From UMGS1696 sp964463375 (GTDB lineage Bacteria > Bacillota > Clostridia > Oscillospirales > CAG-272), in contig CAYXBQ010000002.1 of NCBI GenBank assembly GCA_964463375.1, forward strand, positions 1-64,000: a DNA stretch of 64,000 bases, read 5' to 3'. Numbering within the stretch: the first letter of the stretch is position 1; each line of letters starts with the position of its first letter. Below are positions 1 through 8,668 of the stretch, piece by piece. The notes beneath the pieces were generated by a model. That model ran no database searches. It worked only from the letters and a program-made list of their open reading frames with translations, and was not told where the DNA came from. A program made the translations under genes and the position numbers.

Positions 1-162
1 TTTTGATTTCTTGTTACCGTTATCGGTAGTGCAACTTCATTTTACAATGCGCTAAAATCAACAAAACTCAAAATTTGCAAAAAAAATCGAAAAAACTTCT
101 AACGAAACGGTGTGGTCGTGAGTTATATGTAGTGCAAGGATAAAAAACAGGAGTTGTTTGAA

Positions 163-579
163 ATGAAAAGACAAATTACTCTCTTGCTGATTGGATGCAT
201 AATTTTATCTTGCTTATGTGTTCCGATCAGTGCATCAAGTACAGGAAGTTGCGAACTGTACCGTTGGACTAACATAACGTATATTGACGGATGCGTCACT
301 TTTGTTGGAATCAGCGGCAACTACAGCATGATAATTTCCGGAGCAAGTGGTGTCAGCAAGATTACTGCGACAGCAACGCTCTACTACAAAAATACAAGTG
401 GTAAGTGGATAGAAATCCCAAAAAGCTGGACATATTCAGTCAATGATGATGAGCTAATCATTGATGAGGATTTCACAGGAGTCAGCGGACGTGAATACAA
501 GGTTGCACTTGAAGCTACCGTCTATAAAGATGGATACGGTGAACCGGTAAGCAAGACATCATCGAAAACTTGTCCGTAA
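163..579 (+). CDS. Small secreted protein of unknown function
   Basis: Predicted 138-residue exported protein. A basic MKRQ start is followed by a hydrophobic segment at about residues 5-24 and a small-residue region (ISASS) that fits a Sec signal peptidase site. The mature part is one short, Thr/Ser/Tyr-rich, probably beta-sandwich domain with cysteines at about residues 30, 44 and 137. ATG at 163 was chosen over an in-frame TTG at 154 because a GGAG sits 9 bases before the ATG. A terminator hairpin follows at 664-711, so the gene looks monocistronic. I do not recognise the family; it resembles the small secreted proteins common in Clostridia. The coding call is good, the function unknown. 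Confidence 0.75.
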   Translation: MKRQITLLLIGCIILSCLCVPISASSTGSCELYRWTNITYIDGCVTFVGISGNYSMIISGASGVSKITATATLYYKNTSGKWIEIPKSWTYSVNDDELIIDEDFTGVSGREYKVALEATVYKDGYGEPVSKTSSKTCP

Positions 580-639
580 AATTGATGTATTCGAGTGTAT
601 GCGCAACACTCGTTACATATGGTGGTTATCTTTATACAC

Positions 640-736
640 TTAAGAAAACGCTGATTAAGGTTGAAAAACGTACCAAAAAGACTATGAATTCAGCCTTTTT
701 GGTGCGTTTTTATGAATAAACCAGCGTTTATTTAAG
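640..736. repeat. Intergenic inverted repeat, copy 1, enclosing a terminator
   Basis: A left arm TTAAG-AAAACGCTG-ATTAAGG (640-660) is matched by an inverted right arm CAGCGTTTATTTAAG (722-736). The left arm is nearly identical to the sequence at 2067-2091 behind the next gene, and the right arm resembles 2093-2107. In this copy a separate terminator hairpin lies between the arms. Confidence 0.6.
664..711 (+). terminator. Rho-independent terminator
   Basis: The stem ACGTACCAAAAAG (669-680 region) pairs with CTTTTTGGTGCGT (695-707 region) and is followed by T residues. It ends the transcript of the small secreted protein. Confidence 0.75.
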
Positions 737-757
737 AGCCTAGAAAGGAGGACACAT

Positions 758-2074
758 ATGCGGCATAGATCCGTTTTTGCACTGGTACTATGTATATTTT
801 GCATCGGGTATGCTAATATCGGTTGTACACATACCGAAGAAGAACGTACGGATTTCACGCATACAGTCACAGAGGATAACGTCGTAAAAGAACCGGATAC
901 TGTGTACCACTGGGCACAGCCTTCCATTTTTGAAGATATGGCTCCTGTGATCACGCAAAAAATAGACCCAGACAGCTTTTTTACAGAGTACGCTCTGCCG
1001 GAGACATGGGAAGATGCTGTTGACTGTTTTTCTTTTCATGATATTGTAGAGGATGAGAATCTTCTGTATGGTACCTATTATCTTTCTGGGGATGGAGAGA
1101 TACATAAAATATGTACGGATGTGGCGTGTCGAGAAGATCTTACAGCGGTCTGTACCCATCTGACAAGTCAAGACACCGTGCATTCCGCTGTATGGTATGA
1201 GGATAGTCTCTATTATATCGGTACTACGGTATCGCAACCATCCGGGAAAACCGTGGAGTGGTTTATTTTGCGTTGGAAAAACGGAGCGGATTCTTTTGAA
1301 AAGCTCTTTTCGTCCGACAGACTGCTGACAGAGATCCAGTTTCACAAGGGAATCTTGTATCTCAAAGCACCACGCAACTATGTGGGAGACAATTCCATAT
1401 ACTATGCTGTCAACATCGATGCAGCGGTGTATACAGAAATAGAGGCAGATGGATCGGTGTACCGGTTTGGCAAAGATGCAATTGTGAAGATCGATCAGAC
1501 TGGTGCCTATTTTACAAACCGCTTTCTGGAGACGACCGAAAAATGTTGTGCGGATAAATATCTTGGACAGGTATATGGTGAATGTTATTATTACATCCAG
1601 GAGAAAACGCTGTATCGAACCAAACTGGGAACAAAGGGAAAATCCCAAAAGCTCATACAGGATGTGGCATTCTTCACGGTATGGGACACAGAGATTCTTT
1701 ATATGCCGGATACGGGAGAAGAAGCAGAAACCTTGTTTTATTATCAAGAATACGAAAGCAATGATGGCATAATCACCATAACCAATGAGAAAGCACCATA
1801 TACTGGTTTTCGAAATAGAGAAATATGGTGTGCTCAGATGGGTTCTGATGGGCAGATCAAGGAGAATCGAATGGTTTATAAGCCGCAGAATAACGAATGG
1901 ATCCAAATGTACCAAGCAGAGTATTCCTATGGAGCAGGGGTACAGATAAAAACAGTAACAGCCGGCGACGGTGCATACATTCAGTATTATGAGAACCATT
2001 ATTGGATCGACGGAAAAGGTGTACGGGATATTGGAAGTGTAGTAAGCAAAATCGATGCAGGCAGAATTAAGTAA
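758..2074 (+). CDS. Lipoprotein, probable beta-propeller, of an ABC-2 exporter operon
   Basis: Predicted surface lipoprotein of 438 residues. The N-terminus has a basic start, a hydrophobic segment and a lipobox-like NIGC with the cysteine near residue 23. The body has repeated short beta-strand blocks (YEDSLYYIG, KGILYLKAP types) that suggest a propeller. A cysteine cluster ICTDVACREDLTAVCTH near residues 110-125 is shared in altered form with the next gene, so the two are paralogues. The start at 758 has a strong AGGAGG. The gene opens an operon with a second lipoprotein (2129), an ABC-2 permease (3120) and an ATPase (5270). I infer that the lipoproteins work with, or are cargo or sensors of, this transporter; no substrate can be named. 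Confidence 0.7.
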   Translation: MRHRSVFALVLCIFCIGYANIGCTHTEEERTDFTHTVTEDNVVKEPDTVYHWAQPSIFEDMAPVITQKIDPDSFFTEYALPETWEDAVDCFSFHDIVEDENLLYGTYYLSGDGEIHKICTDVACREDLTAVCTHLTSQDTVHSAVWYEDSLYYIGTTVSQPSGKTVEWFILRWKNGADSFEKLFSSDRLLTEIQFHKGILYLKAPRNYVGDNSIYYAVNIDAAVYTEIEADGSVYRFGKDAIVKIDQTGAYFTNRFLETTEKCCADKYLGQVYGECYYYIQEKTLYRTKLGTKGKSQKLIQDVAFFTVWDTEILYMPDTGEEAETLFYYQEYESNDGIITITNEKAPYTGFRNREIWCAQMGSDGQIKENRMVYKPQNNEWIQMYQAEYSYGAGVQIKTVTAGDGAYIQYYENHYWIDGKGVRDIGSVVSKIDAGRIK

Positions 2075-2107
2075 ACACTGATTCAGGTTGATCAGCGTTA
2101 ACTTAAG
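2067..2107. repeat. Intergenic inverted repeat, copy 2
   Basis: TTAAGTAAACACTGAT (2067-2082) is followed by ATCAGCGTTAACTTAA (2091-2106), an inverted repeat with about two mismatches and an 8-base loop. It overlaps the stop codon of the upstream lipoprotein gene. It has the same core as the repeat at 640-736. No T-run follows, so it is more likely a processing or stabilising element than a terminator. Confidence 0.55.
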
Positions 2108-2128
2108 TAAACATTGAGGTTATATAGT

Positions 2129-3127
2129 ATGAGCAAGAATAAACGAATTTGCAGTATTCTTTTGGTGATTTGTTTGGTATCGTTTTTTGGTTGTGAAACC
2201 ACACAGGATGGTTATGCGTTTGCAGATATATATGTACTCATGATGAATGATAGCATGGGTGTGCAAAAATACAATATATTAACCGGTGAACAAACACCAC
2301 TTTGTCCCGATCCGATCTGTACGCACACAACCGACTCTGCGTGTCCGTTTGCTTCCGCATCCATGCTTCTCATGGACGAAAGTGCATTATATTTTGTACA
2401 GGATGGAGTCATCTATTATGATGAGCAGATCGGGGATCATGTTCTCCCACAATCCATCATGCGGTATGATTTCGACAAAGGCAAGGTGAAAGTGCTTTGT
2501 ACCATAAACGGCACAAAATACGAAGGCTTGCAGGGAAGGTTGATCCACGCAGATCATTCTATCTATTTTTCCGTAAGATCAGCAGACGATACGAACGAGA
2601 CTTTTGATTTATGGAAGGTGAAAGATTCCGGCGGTACTCCGAAAAAGTGTGGGATCACCACAAGCTGGACTGCCGGTGGTGTCTATGCTGGGTATGCCTA
2701 TTACAGTGATGTGACCGGTGTGTATCGCATTGACATGCAGAAAAAGGTATTGGAGTATCTCGTTCATGCGGAAGAAGGGAAAACCGTAGCGATCTATATC
2801 ATGGATCAAGATGGTGGTGCCTATTGTGTCGAAAACAGTCGATCCGGGTCGGCGGTCATCTATATGAAAGCGGGGGAAGAGCCTGTTCGTATGCTGGAAG
2901 GCGTAGACATTTCCTATTTAGCCATAGCGGGAGATACCCTATGTTATAGTGAAGGAAATGATCTGTATACGATCTCACAGGATAACAAGAATACAGAATT
3001 GTTATATGCAGCAGAGGAACAAGAAAATATCTCCCAAATCTGGTCATGTGGTTTGGGGTTTGTGGCAAGATACAACAACGAGGAAACCGGGAGTAGCACC
3101 TTTGTGCCGTTGAAACCATATGCATAA
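2129..3127 (+). CDS. Second lipoprotein, paralogue of the upstream gene
   Basis: Predicted lipoprotein of 332 residues. The MSKNKR start leads into a hydrophobic stretch ending in FFGC, a fair lipobox with the cysteine near residue 22. A cysteine block LCPDPICTHTTDSACPF near residues 50-66 corresponds to the cluster in the upstream lipoprotein. It is followed by propeller-like strand repeats (ALYFVQDGVIYY and similar). ATG at 2129 is preferred over an in-frame TTG at 2114, because TGAGG lies 9 bases upstream of the ATG. The end overlaps the permease gene by 8 bases, so the two are translationally coupled. The function is probably extracytoplasmic and linked to the following ABC transporter. 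Confidence 0.7.
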   Translation: MSKNKRICSILLVICLVSFFGCETTQDGYAFADIYVLMMNDSMGVQKYNILTGEQTPLCPDPICTHTTDSACPFASASMLLMDESALYFVQDGVIYYDEQIGDHVLPQSIMRYDFDKGKVKVLCTINGTKYEGLQGRLIHADHSIYFSVRSADDTNETFDLWKVKDSGGTPKKCGITTSWTAGGVYAGYAYYSDVTGVYRIDMQKKVLEYLVHAEEGKTVAIYIMDQDGGAYCVENSRSGSAVIYMKAGEEPVRMLEGVDISYLAIAGDTLCYSEGNDLYTISQDNKNTELLYAAEEQENISQIWSCGLGFVARYNNEETGSSTFVPLKPYA

Positions 3128-5273
3128 TAGGAAACTGATTCGATATGAGTTCAAGAAAATGACAGGAGAAAAATGGATTTGGGTTCTGATTGCCATATTG
3201 TTCTGTATAAATGGAGCCTATGCCATTTTCAACTCTGTACGTGCTGCCAACGATACGTGGGACTATTCTCATACGGTGGATACATATCCAGCATCCACCC
3301 AACACATCATCGATTCTGCATACGGGAATCTGCGTGAGTATGAGGTTGCCGGGATCTCGGAGGATTCGTATGCATGGAGGTATCAGAAACAGCTTATCCA
3401 GCAGTATGAAAAGGCGCAACAGTGCGTTCGTTTTACAGAATCATCGGTTCGTGGGTGGACTTTGTATTTTGAAGATCATACAGTGGATATACTTCTTTTC
3501 CTTGCCGTGATCCTTGTGGGTTCCACGATATTTCTTGGTGATCTAAGAAGCGGCTTTCACTGTATCATGCAAACCACAAAACACGGCAGACTACATAGTG
3601 CAGTAGCCAAAACGGTCGTATGGATCCTGCTTACCACAGGTCTGACCGCTACATTTACAACCCAGTCCTTTGCGATATATGGCATACGCTCCGGGTATTC
3701 CGATCTGCATAATGCGATCCAAATATTGGATGGCTTTAACACCTGTCCCTATACGTTTACGTTCGGGGAGTATTTCCTATTCTCCTTTGGGTATCGTTTG
3801 CTGGCTATGCTGGTCATGACGGCATTCTGTGTTCTCGTATCCCGATTTGTTCGCCATGTGGTGATGCTGTACCTGTGTGGCATTGGTTTTCTGGGGGTCA
3901 ATCTGCTCCTCTATGCACTGCGGGTCTATACGGCGGACGATCTCATAAAGCATTTGAATATGATCGCAGTATCTTTTGCCCAGCCACTGGTGAGCAGATA
4001 TCATGCGTGCAATCTCTTTGACCATGTCATGGATTTTCCTACCTTGGCGATTGTAGTTTACGGTATCGTGTTGCTGGCAGTGATCGTGGCATCCATTTTT
4101 GTACCCGCAAGAGCAGGGAGCGATCTTCCTATCCGCCCACAGAAGCGTATGTTTGCAGGCATACAAGAGAAGGCTGCTGTGCTGCGGAAGAAGGAAAATC
4201 CACTGCGGCATACCTATTCCTTTTCGCTTGTTTCTGTGGAGCAGATCAAGACATTCCTTACATCCTATACATGGATCGCTGTATGTCTGTTACTACTTAT
4301 AAAGTGTACTGTCTCGTATGTGGAATTCAAACCAAACTATACGTTTACCGATGTCGCCTATCATGGGTATATGACACATCTGCAGGGAACTATTACGGAG
4401 GAAAAACGTGCATGGATCCAAAACGAGAGGGAATATATCGAAGACATTCTGGCACGTTCTGCCGAAGTGGATGCCGCCTATCAGAATCTGGAAATCTCTC
4501 TTGCTGAGTATCAGGAGTTCATGGAGCAACGTGAATATGCCACATCTCGTCAGGAGCTGTTCAAAACCATCGAAGATCATGTGCAATATATAGATGGAAT
4601 GAAAGAGAGCGGTTATGAAGCCTGGTTTGTATATGATACTGGTTGGACGATGCTGTTCTTTTCCGATTTTGACTGGACATTATATGCAGTCCTTTTGCTG
4701 ATGGGGGGTGGATGTTTTGCGTCAGAGTATGACAGCAGATCCTCGTCCGGCGGTTTTGTCCAGATCCTCCGAACGACTAAGTACGGTCGCAGAAAAACGT
4801 ACATCGCAAAGCTCTTTGCTGGCATACGATCCTCGATACTATGTACTACTATATGGAACCTGATCGATTTTATATGGGTATATACTTCGTATGAGCTGCC
4901 GCTTCCGAATGCTCCCATCCAGTCCATAGAAGCATTTGGTAACTGGAAACCGGACATGACCATAGCGCAGTATCTGCTATGCTTGTATGTCGTCCGCATT
5001 TTCGCCGGGATCCTTTTTAGTGTTTTGGTATGTGCCTTATCGGGGATCCTCAAAAAACACATCTCCGTCGTAACATCGACAGTGCTCCTCACGCTTTTGC
5101 CATCCTTGCTATCCCGCATAGGACTGCGTGTATTTGCCTATTTCGATTTTACCAAACTGATGCAAGCCTCAGCGGTACTGTTGCAAGGGAGCGGGAGTAT
5201 AGGGTTCGTTTGGGCTTTTGTGATGCTTATAATCCTCTTGCTGATTTTCACAAAAAGGAAGTGGTGTCATTGA
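3120..5273 (+). CDS. ABC-2 type transporter permease, two-half protein
   Basis: Integral membrane protein of 717 residues with two similar halves. Each half has an N-terminal cytoplasmic helix, a TM segment, a long extracytoplasmic stretch and then four to six TM segments. In half one the opening is KLIRYEFKKMTGEKWIWVLIAI and in half two it is EQIKTFLTSYTWIAVCLLLL near residue 375. The motif GDLRSGFHCIMQTTKHGR (about 140-157) recurs as SRSSSGGFVQILRTTKYGR (about 540-558), which points to internal duplication. Such large ABC-2 permeases pair with one ATPase and export peptides, lipids or antibiotics. The downstream ATPase overlaps by 4 bases. Confidence 0.8.
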   Translation: MHNRKLIRYEFKKMTGEKWIWVLIAILFCINGAYAIFNSVRAANDTWDYSHTVDTYPASTQHIIDSAYGNLREYEVAGISEDSYAWRYQKQLIQQYEKAQQCVRFTESSVRGWTLYFEDHTVDILLFLAVILVGSTIFLGDLRSGFHCIMQTTKHGRLHSAVAKTVVWILLTTGLTATFTTQSFAIYGIRSGYSDLHNAIQILDGFNTCPYTFTFGEYFLFSFGYRLLAMLVMTAFCVLVSRFVRHVVMLYLCGIGFLGVNLLLYALRVYTADDLIKHLNMIAVSFAQPLVSRYHACNLFDHVMDFPTLAIVVYGIVLLAVIVASIFVPARAGSDLPIRPQKRMFAGIQEKAAVLRKKENPLRHTYSFSLVSVEQIKTFLTSYTWIAVCLLLLIKCTVSYVEFKPNYTFTDVAYHGYMTHLQGTITEEKRAWIQNEREYIEDILARSAEVDAAYQNLEISLAEYQEFMEQREYATSRQELFKTIEDHVQYIDGMKESGYEAWFVYDTGWTMLFFSDFDWTLYAVLLLMGGGCFASEYDSRSSSGGFVQILRTTKYGRRKTYIAKLFAGIRSSILCTTIWNLIDFIWVYTSYELPLPNAPIQSIEAFGNWKPDMTIAQYLLCLYVVRIFAGILFSVLVCALSGILKKHISVVTSTVLLTLLPSLLSRIGLRVFAYFDFTKLMQASAVLLQGSGSIGFVWAFVMLIILLLIFTKRKWCH

Positions 5274-6166
5274 AACTGCATTTTGATTCTCTCACAAAAT
5301 CCTACGGCAAAAACCTCGCACTCGATCGTTTCACAGCTACATTGGAACCGGGTATCTATGCACTCCTGGGACCCAATGGTTCCGGTAAATCCACACTCAT
5401 GAACATCATCACCGACAATCTAAAAGCGGACTCCGGCGAGATCACATATACCGGTGACGATGGTGTGACCGAAAATGTTCTCAAAATGGGTGTCCGTTTT
5501 CGGGAAAAACTCGGTTTTATGCCACAGTATCCGGGACTGTACCCAAACTTTACCGTGGAACGCTTCATGTGGTACATGGCAGCACTCAAAGGTTTGTCAA
5601 AGGAAAAAGCAAAAAAGGACATACCCGAAATCCTTGCTGCCGTGGAGCTGGACGATGTGCCAAGGAGAAAAATCGGTGCATTGTCCGGCGGTATGAAGCA
5701 GAGGCTGACACTGGCACAGGCGGTACTTGGTGATCCGGAAATTCTCATCTTCGACGAACCCACCGCCGGACTGGATCCAAAGCAGCGTATTGCCATACGA
5801 AATTATATTGCCAAAATTGCGTTCAATAAAATTGTTATTATCGCCACCCATGTGGTGCCGGACATCGAGTTTATCGCACGGGATATTATTCTTCTGAAAA
5901 AAGGTGTGATCGTGGATAATGCCCCGCCGCAGGAACTGATACGAAAAATGGAATGGAAAGTGTGGCAGGTATCTTGCACGGAATCGGACGTGCAGAAAAT
6001 GCAAGAACGGTATCGTGTGACGAATATTGCCAGGGACGAAGAAACAGGAGCGGTACTGCTGCGGATCCTTTCGGAGACAATACCGACAAAAGAAGCTGGA
6101 GGGGTCATGCCAACGCTTGAGGATTATTATTTGTATGTGTTTGGGGATGGGAATTTCACAACTTGA
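5270..6166 (+). CDS. ABC transporter ATP-binding protein
   Basis: Cytoplasmic ATPase of 298 residues for the upstream ABC-2 permease. Walker A GPNGSGKST is near residue 36, the signature LSGGMKQRL near 137, Walker B ILIFDEPTAGLD near 158 and the H-loop ATHVV near 195, so it looks fully active. The long upstream open frame is not coding. The best start is TTG at 5270 (MKLHFDSLTK), which overlaps the permease stop as TTGA and has AAGGAAG about 9 bases upstream. It belongs to the lipoprotein-lipoprotein-permease-ATPase operon. The C-terminal 80 residues form the usual ABC-2 regulatory tail. Confidence 0.9.
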   Translation: MKLHFDSLTKSYGKNLALDRFTATLEPGIYALLGPNGSGKSTLMNIITDNLKADSGEITYTGDDGVTENVLKMGVRFREKLGFMPQYPGLYPNFTVERFMWYMAALKGLSKEKAKKDIPEILAAVELDDVPRRKIGALSGGMKQRLTLAQAVLGDPEILIFDEPTAGLDPKQRIAIRNYIAKIAFNKIVIIATHVVPDIEFIARDIILLKKGVIVDNAPPQELIRKMEWKVWQVSCTESDVQKMQERYRVTNIARDEETGAVLLRILSETIPTKEAGGVMPTLEDYYLYVFGDGNFTT

Positions 6167-6253
6167 TTTGAACCGAATCTACATGATAAGGTACAGGTAC
6201 AAATCGAAACCAAAGAAAACGAACTTTGGATAAGCATATTTGGTTGTATTTTT

Positions 6254-6308
6254 GGGAACGTTCCCTTGACAAACGGCGGAGAATGTGTTATAATCTAACC
6301 CAGTTAGA
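6254..6308 (+). promoter_or_regulatory. Promoter with two palindromic operators for the marR-type gene
   Basis: TTGACA (6266-6271), a 17-base spacer and TATAAT (6289-6294) form a consensus sigma-A promoter. A perfect 12-base palindrome GGGAACGTTCCC (6254-6265) abuts the -35 box. A second palindrome TCTAAC-CCA-GTTAGA (6294-6308) starts in the -10 box, where a bound repressor would block polymerase. The CTAAC-N3-GTTAG core recurs before the ABC exporter at 6826-6838. Confidence 0.8.
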
Positions 6309-6327
6309 TAAATGAGGAGGATCGCAC

Positions 6328-6789
6328 ATGGCAACGAAGGAACAGATCGAATATATCGTGCGAGAGCTGCCGAAAGCACATCCTGCCAATTTTTTCAAGA
6401 TATTCAACGACTCCAACACAGGGATCGGCTTTGCCATCAAATTGCTCTACGCAGCAGAGGACAACCGCTTGTCGGCAGGAGCGATCAGTGAGGCAATGGG
6501 CGTTAGTACGGCGAGGGTCGCAGTGCTCCTAAAAAAAATGGAAGGCAAAGGCTTGATCACCCGTGAGAGCGACAGGACCGATGCACGTGTGACGGTGGTC
6601 TGTCTTTCGGAGACAGGGAAAACTGTCGCCACGCAAATGCAGGAGAATATGCTGGGACATATTTCGTATGTGATCGATAAGGTGGGCATGGAAAAGCTCA
6701 AACAGTTCATTGCGCTGTCCGTGGAAGTCAAAGCAGCTATGGCGGAGGGATTTTCACCGCCCATGGATCACACAGACATACAGGAATAG
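6328..6789 (+). CDS. MarR-family transcriptional regulator
   Basis: Predicted 153-residue dimeric DNA-binding repressor with a winged helix. The recognition part is LSAGAISEAMGVSTARVAVLLKKMEGKGLI (about residues 50-80, written here only as its span ends LSAGAI and KGLI), and the wing carries R-x-D-R-T-D-A-R. The start has a GAGGAGG. The gene sits directly in front of a heterodimeric ABC exporter. This is a standard arrangement in which the MarR protein senses a toxic ligand and derepresses the exporter. The shared CTAAC-N3-GTTAG sites before this gene and before the exporter support autoregulation plus control of the exporter; this is inference. Confidence 0.88.
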   Translation: MATKEQIEYIVRELPKAHPANFFKIFNDSNTGIGFAIKLLYAAEDNRLSAGAISEAMGVSTARVAVLLKKMEGKGLITRESDRTDARVTVVCLSETGKTVATQMQENMLGHISYVIDKVGMEKLKQFIALSVEVKAAMAEGFSPPMDHTDIQE

Positions 6790-6791
6790 AT

Positions 6792-6820
6792 CAGACCTCG
6801 GTCTGGTTTATTTTTGAACA
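6792..6820 (+). terminator. Possible weak terminator or attenuator after marR
   Basis: CAGAC-CTCG-GTCTG (6792-6805) is a small perfect hairpin followed by a T-rich run. It is short, so it may only partly separate marR from the exporter genes. Confidence 0.4.
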
Positions 6821-6825
6821 AAAAC

Positions 6826-6838
6826 CTAACTACGTTAG
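6826..6838. promoter_or_regulatory. Second MarR-type operator half-site pair
   Basis: CTAAC-TAC-GTTAG has the same arms and the same 3-base spacing as the operator over the marR promoter. It lies 70 bases before the exporter start, inside a leader that also holds a GAGATCA...TGATCTC inverted repeat (6847-6881). I found no convincing -35/-10 pair beside it. Confidence 0.6.
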
Positions 6839-6907
6839 CAAGTTTTGAGATCACATGGTAAAAGCCAAAATACATGATCTCGATTTCACATAACAGGAGG
6901 ATAGAAG

Positions 6908-8668
6908 ATGATCAAACTACTGAAAAAAATGAAGCCGCAGGATTGGTGCTATGCACTGATCTGCATTGCGTTTATCGTGGTGCAGGTCTGGCTGGATATG
7001 ACCATGCCTGATTATATGCAGGAGCTTACCGTTCTGATCGAGACACCCGGCAGTCAGATGCCAGAGGTGTGTAGAGCCGGTGGCATGATGCTGCTCTGCT
7101 CGCTTGGAAGTGTTGCGGCAGCTGTTATCACGGCAATCTTTTCGGCACGCATAGGAAGTGATCTGGGCTTCGCCCTGCGTGGAAGCCTGTTTAAGAAGGT
7201 GCAGAGCTTTTCTATGGAGGAGATCGGCAAGTTTTCTACCGCGAGCCTCATCACCCGTTCCACCAATGACATTCAGCAGGTGCTTATGTTCATCGTTATG
7301 GGCTTGCAAATGCTGATCAAAGCGCCCGTGACCGCCGTTTGGGCGATCTGCAAGATCGCAGATCAGGAATGGCAGTGGTCGCTGGCTACCGCGATAGGTG
7401 TTGTGATAGTGCTGTCGGTCGTTGGCATATGCATTACGCTGGTCCTGCCCAAGGTCAGAAGAATGCAAAAGCTGACCGATGACCTCAACCGTGTCACCCG
7501 TGAGAACCTGAACGGTCTGCGTGTGGTAAGAGCCTATAACGCAGAGGAATATCAGGAAAACAAATTTGAGAAGGCAAATGAAGAACTGACCAAGACCCAG
7601 CTGTTCCAGCAGCGTACCATGGCGTTTATGATGCCGACCATGATGCTGGTGCAAAGCGGCTTGATGCTGGCTGTTTATTGGATCGGTGCGATACTGCTTC
7701 GTGGCGTGAATACCTTTGACGGTAGAGTGACCATGTTTGGGAACATGATGGTGTTCAGCCAATATGGTATTATGATCGTCATGTCGTTTATGATGCTGGT
7801 CATGCCCTTCATGATGCTGCCCCGTGCTTCTGTTGCAGCAAGGCGTATCAACGAGGTGCTGGATACAGAGCCGACGATCCATAACGGCACTGTGACCGAG
7901 GGCAAGCCCGGCGTTGTCGGTGAGGTCGAATTCAAAAATGTATCTTTCCGGTATCCCGATGCGGAGGAAGCTGTGATCCGTGATATTTCCTTTAAGGCAA
8001 GGAAGGGCGAGACTGTGGCCTTCATCGGTTCTACGGGATGCGGCAAGAGTACCGTGATCAATCTGGTTCCGCGCTTCTACGATGTTACAGGCGGCGAAGT
8101 GCTGGTGGACGGTGTCAATGTGAAGGACTATGATGAGCACGCACTGCGGAATAAGATCGCCTATGTTTCGCAAAAGGCGACCCTTTTCTCCGGCACGGTT
8201 GCTTCCAATATTGCTTACGGCGATAACGGACAGCATGCACCCACCGATGCAGATATTGCCGATGCGATAGATACAGCGCAGGCAAGCGAATTTATTGAAA
8301 GTTCGCCCGAAAAATACGAGAGATATGTTGCACAGGGCGGTGCGAATTTCTCGGGCGGTCAGAAGCAGCGTCTTTCCATCGCCCGTGCCATTGCAAGAAA
8401 AGCGGAGATCCTCATCTTTGACGACTCTTTCTCCGCTCTCGACTATAAGACAGACCGTGTGCTTCGTAATGCCTTGGATCAAAAATGCAAGGATACCACC
8501 AGATTGATCGTTACACAGCGTATCGGCACGATCAAGGATGCAGATCAGATCATCGTGTTGGACGAGGGAAGAATGGTCGGCATCGGCAAGCATGAAGAGC
8601 TCATGCAAACCTGTGAGGTCTATCAGCAGATCGCACTTTCACAGCTTTCAAAGGAGGAATTGGCGTAA
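6908..8668 (+). CDS. Heterodimeric ABC exporter, subunit with degenerate ATP site
   Basis: Half-transporter of 586 residues: six TM helices (about 15-300) fused to an ATPase domain. Walker A GSTGCGKST is near residue 374 and the signature FSGGQ near 480. The Walker B run LIFDDSFSALD carries Asp instead of the catalytic Glu, and the switch reads TQRI instead of A-H-R. This is the known pattern of the non-hydrolytic partner in TM287/288, BmrCD and LmrCD type exporters. It shares a one-base TAATG overlap with the second subunit. The likely role is drug or toxic-compound efflux, controlled by the upstream MarR protein. Confidence 0.88.
   Translation: MIKLLKKMKPQDWCYALICIAFIVVQVWLDMTMPDYMQELTVLIETPGSQMPEVCRAGGMMLLCSLGSVAAAVITAIFSARIGSDLGFALRGSLFKKVQSFSMEEIGKFSTASLITRSTNDIQQVLMFIVMGLQMLIKAPVTAVWAICKIADQEWQWSLATAIGVVIVLSVVGICITLVLPKVRRMQKLTDDLNRVTRENLNGLRVVRAYNAEEYQENKFEKANEELTKTQLFQQRTMAFMMPTMMLVQSGLMLAVYWIGAILLRGVNTFDGRVTMFGNMMVFSQYGIMIVMSFMMLVMPFMMLPRASVAARRINEVLDTEPTIHNGTVTEGKPGVVGEVEFKNVSFRYPDAEEAVIRDISFKARKGETVAFIGSTGCGKSTVINLVPRFYDVTGGEVLVDGVNVKDYDEHALRNKIAYVSQKATLFSGTVASNIAYGDNGQHAPTDADIADAIDTAQASEFIESSPEKYERYVAQGGANFSGGQKQRLSIARAIARKAEILIFDDSFSALDYKTDRVLRNALDQKCKDTTRLIVTQRIGTIKDADQIIVLDEGRMVGIGKHEELMQTCEVYQQIALSQLSKEELA

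Noticed and set aside
788..1999. 403-codon minus-strand frame opposite the first lipoprotein
   Set aside because: The plus-strand gene has a strong ribosome site, lipobox and operon context; the opposite frame has none of these.
6917..8608. Long open frame on the minus strand opposite the first exporter subunit
   Set aside because: It is a shadow of a well-supported ABC exporter gene, has no ribosome site, and its translation is rich in His/Gln without any domain.
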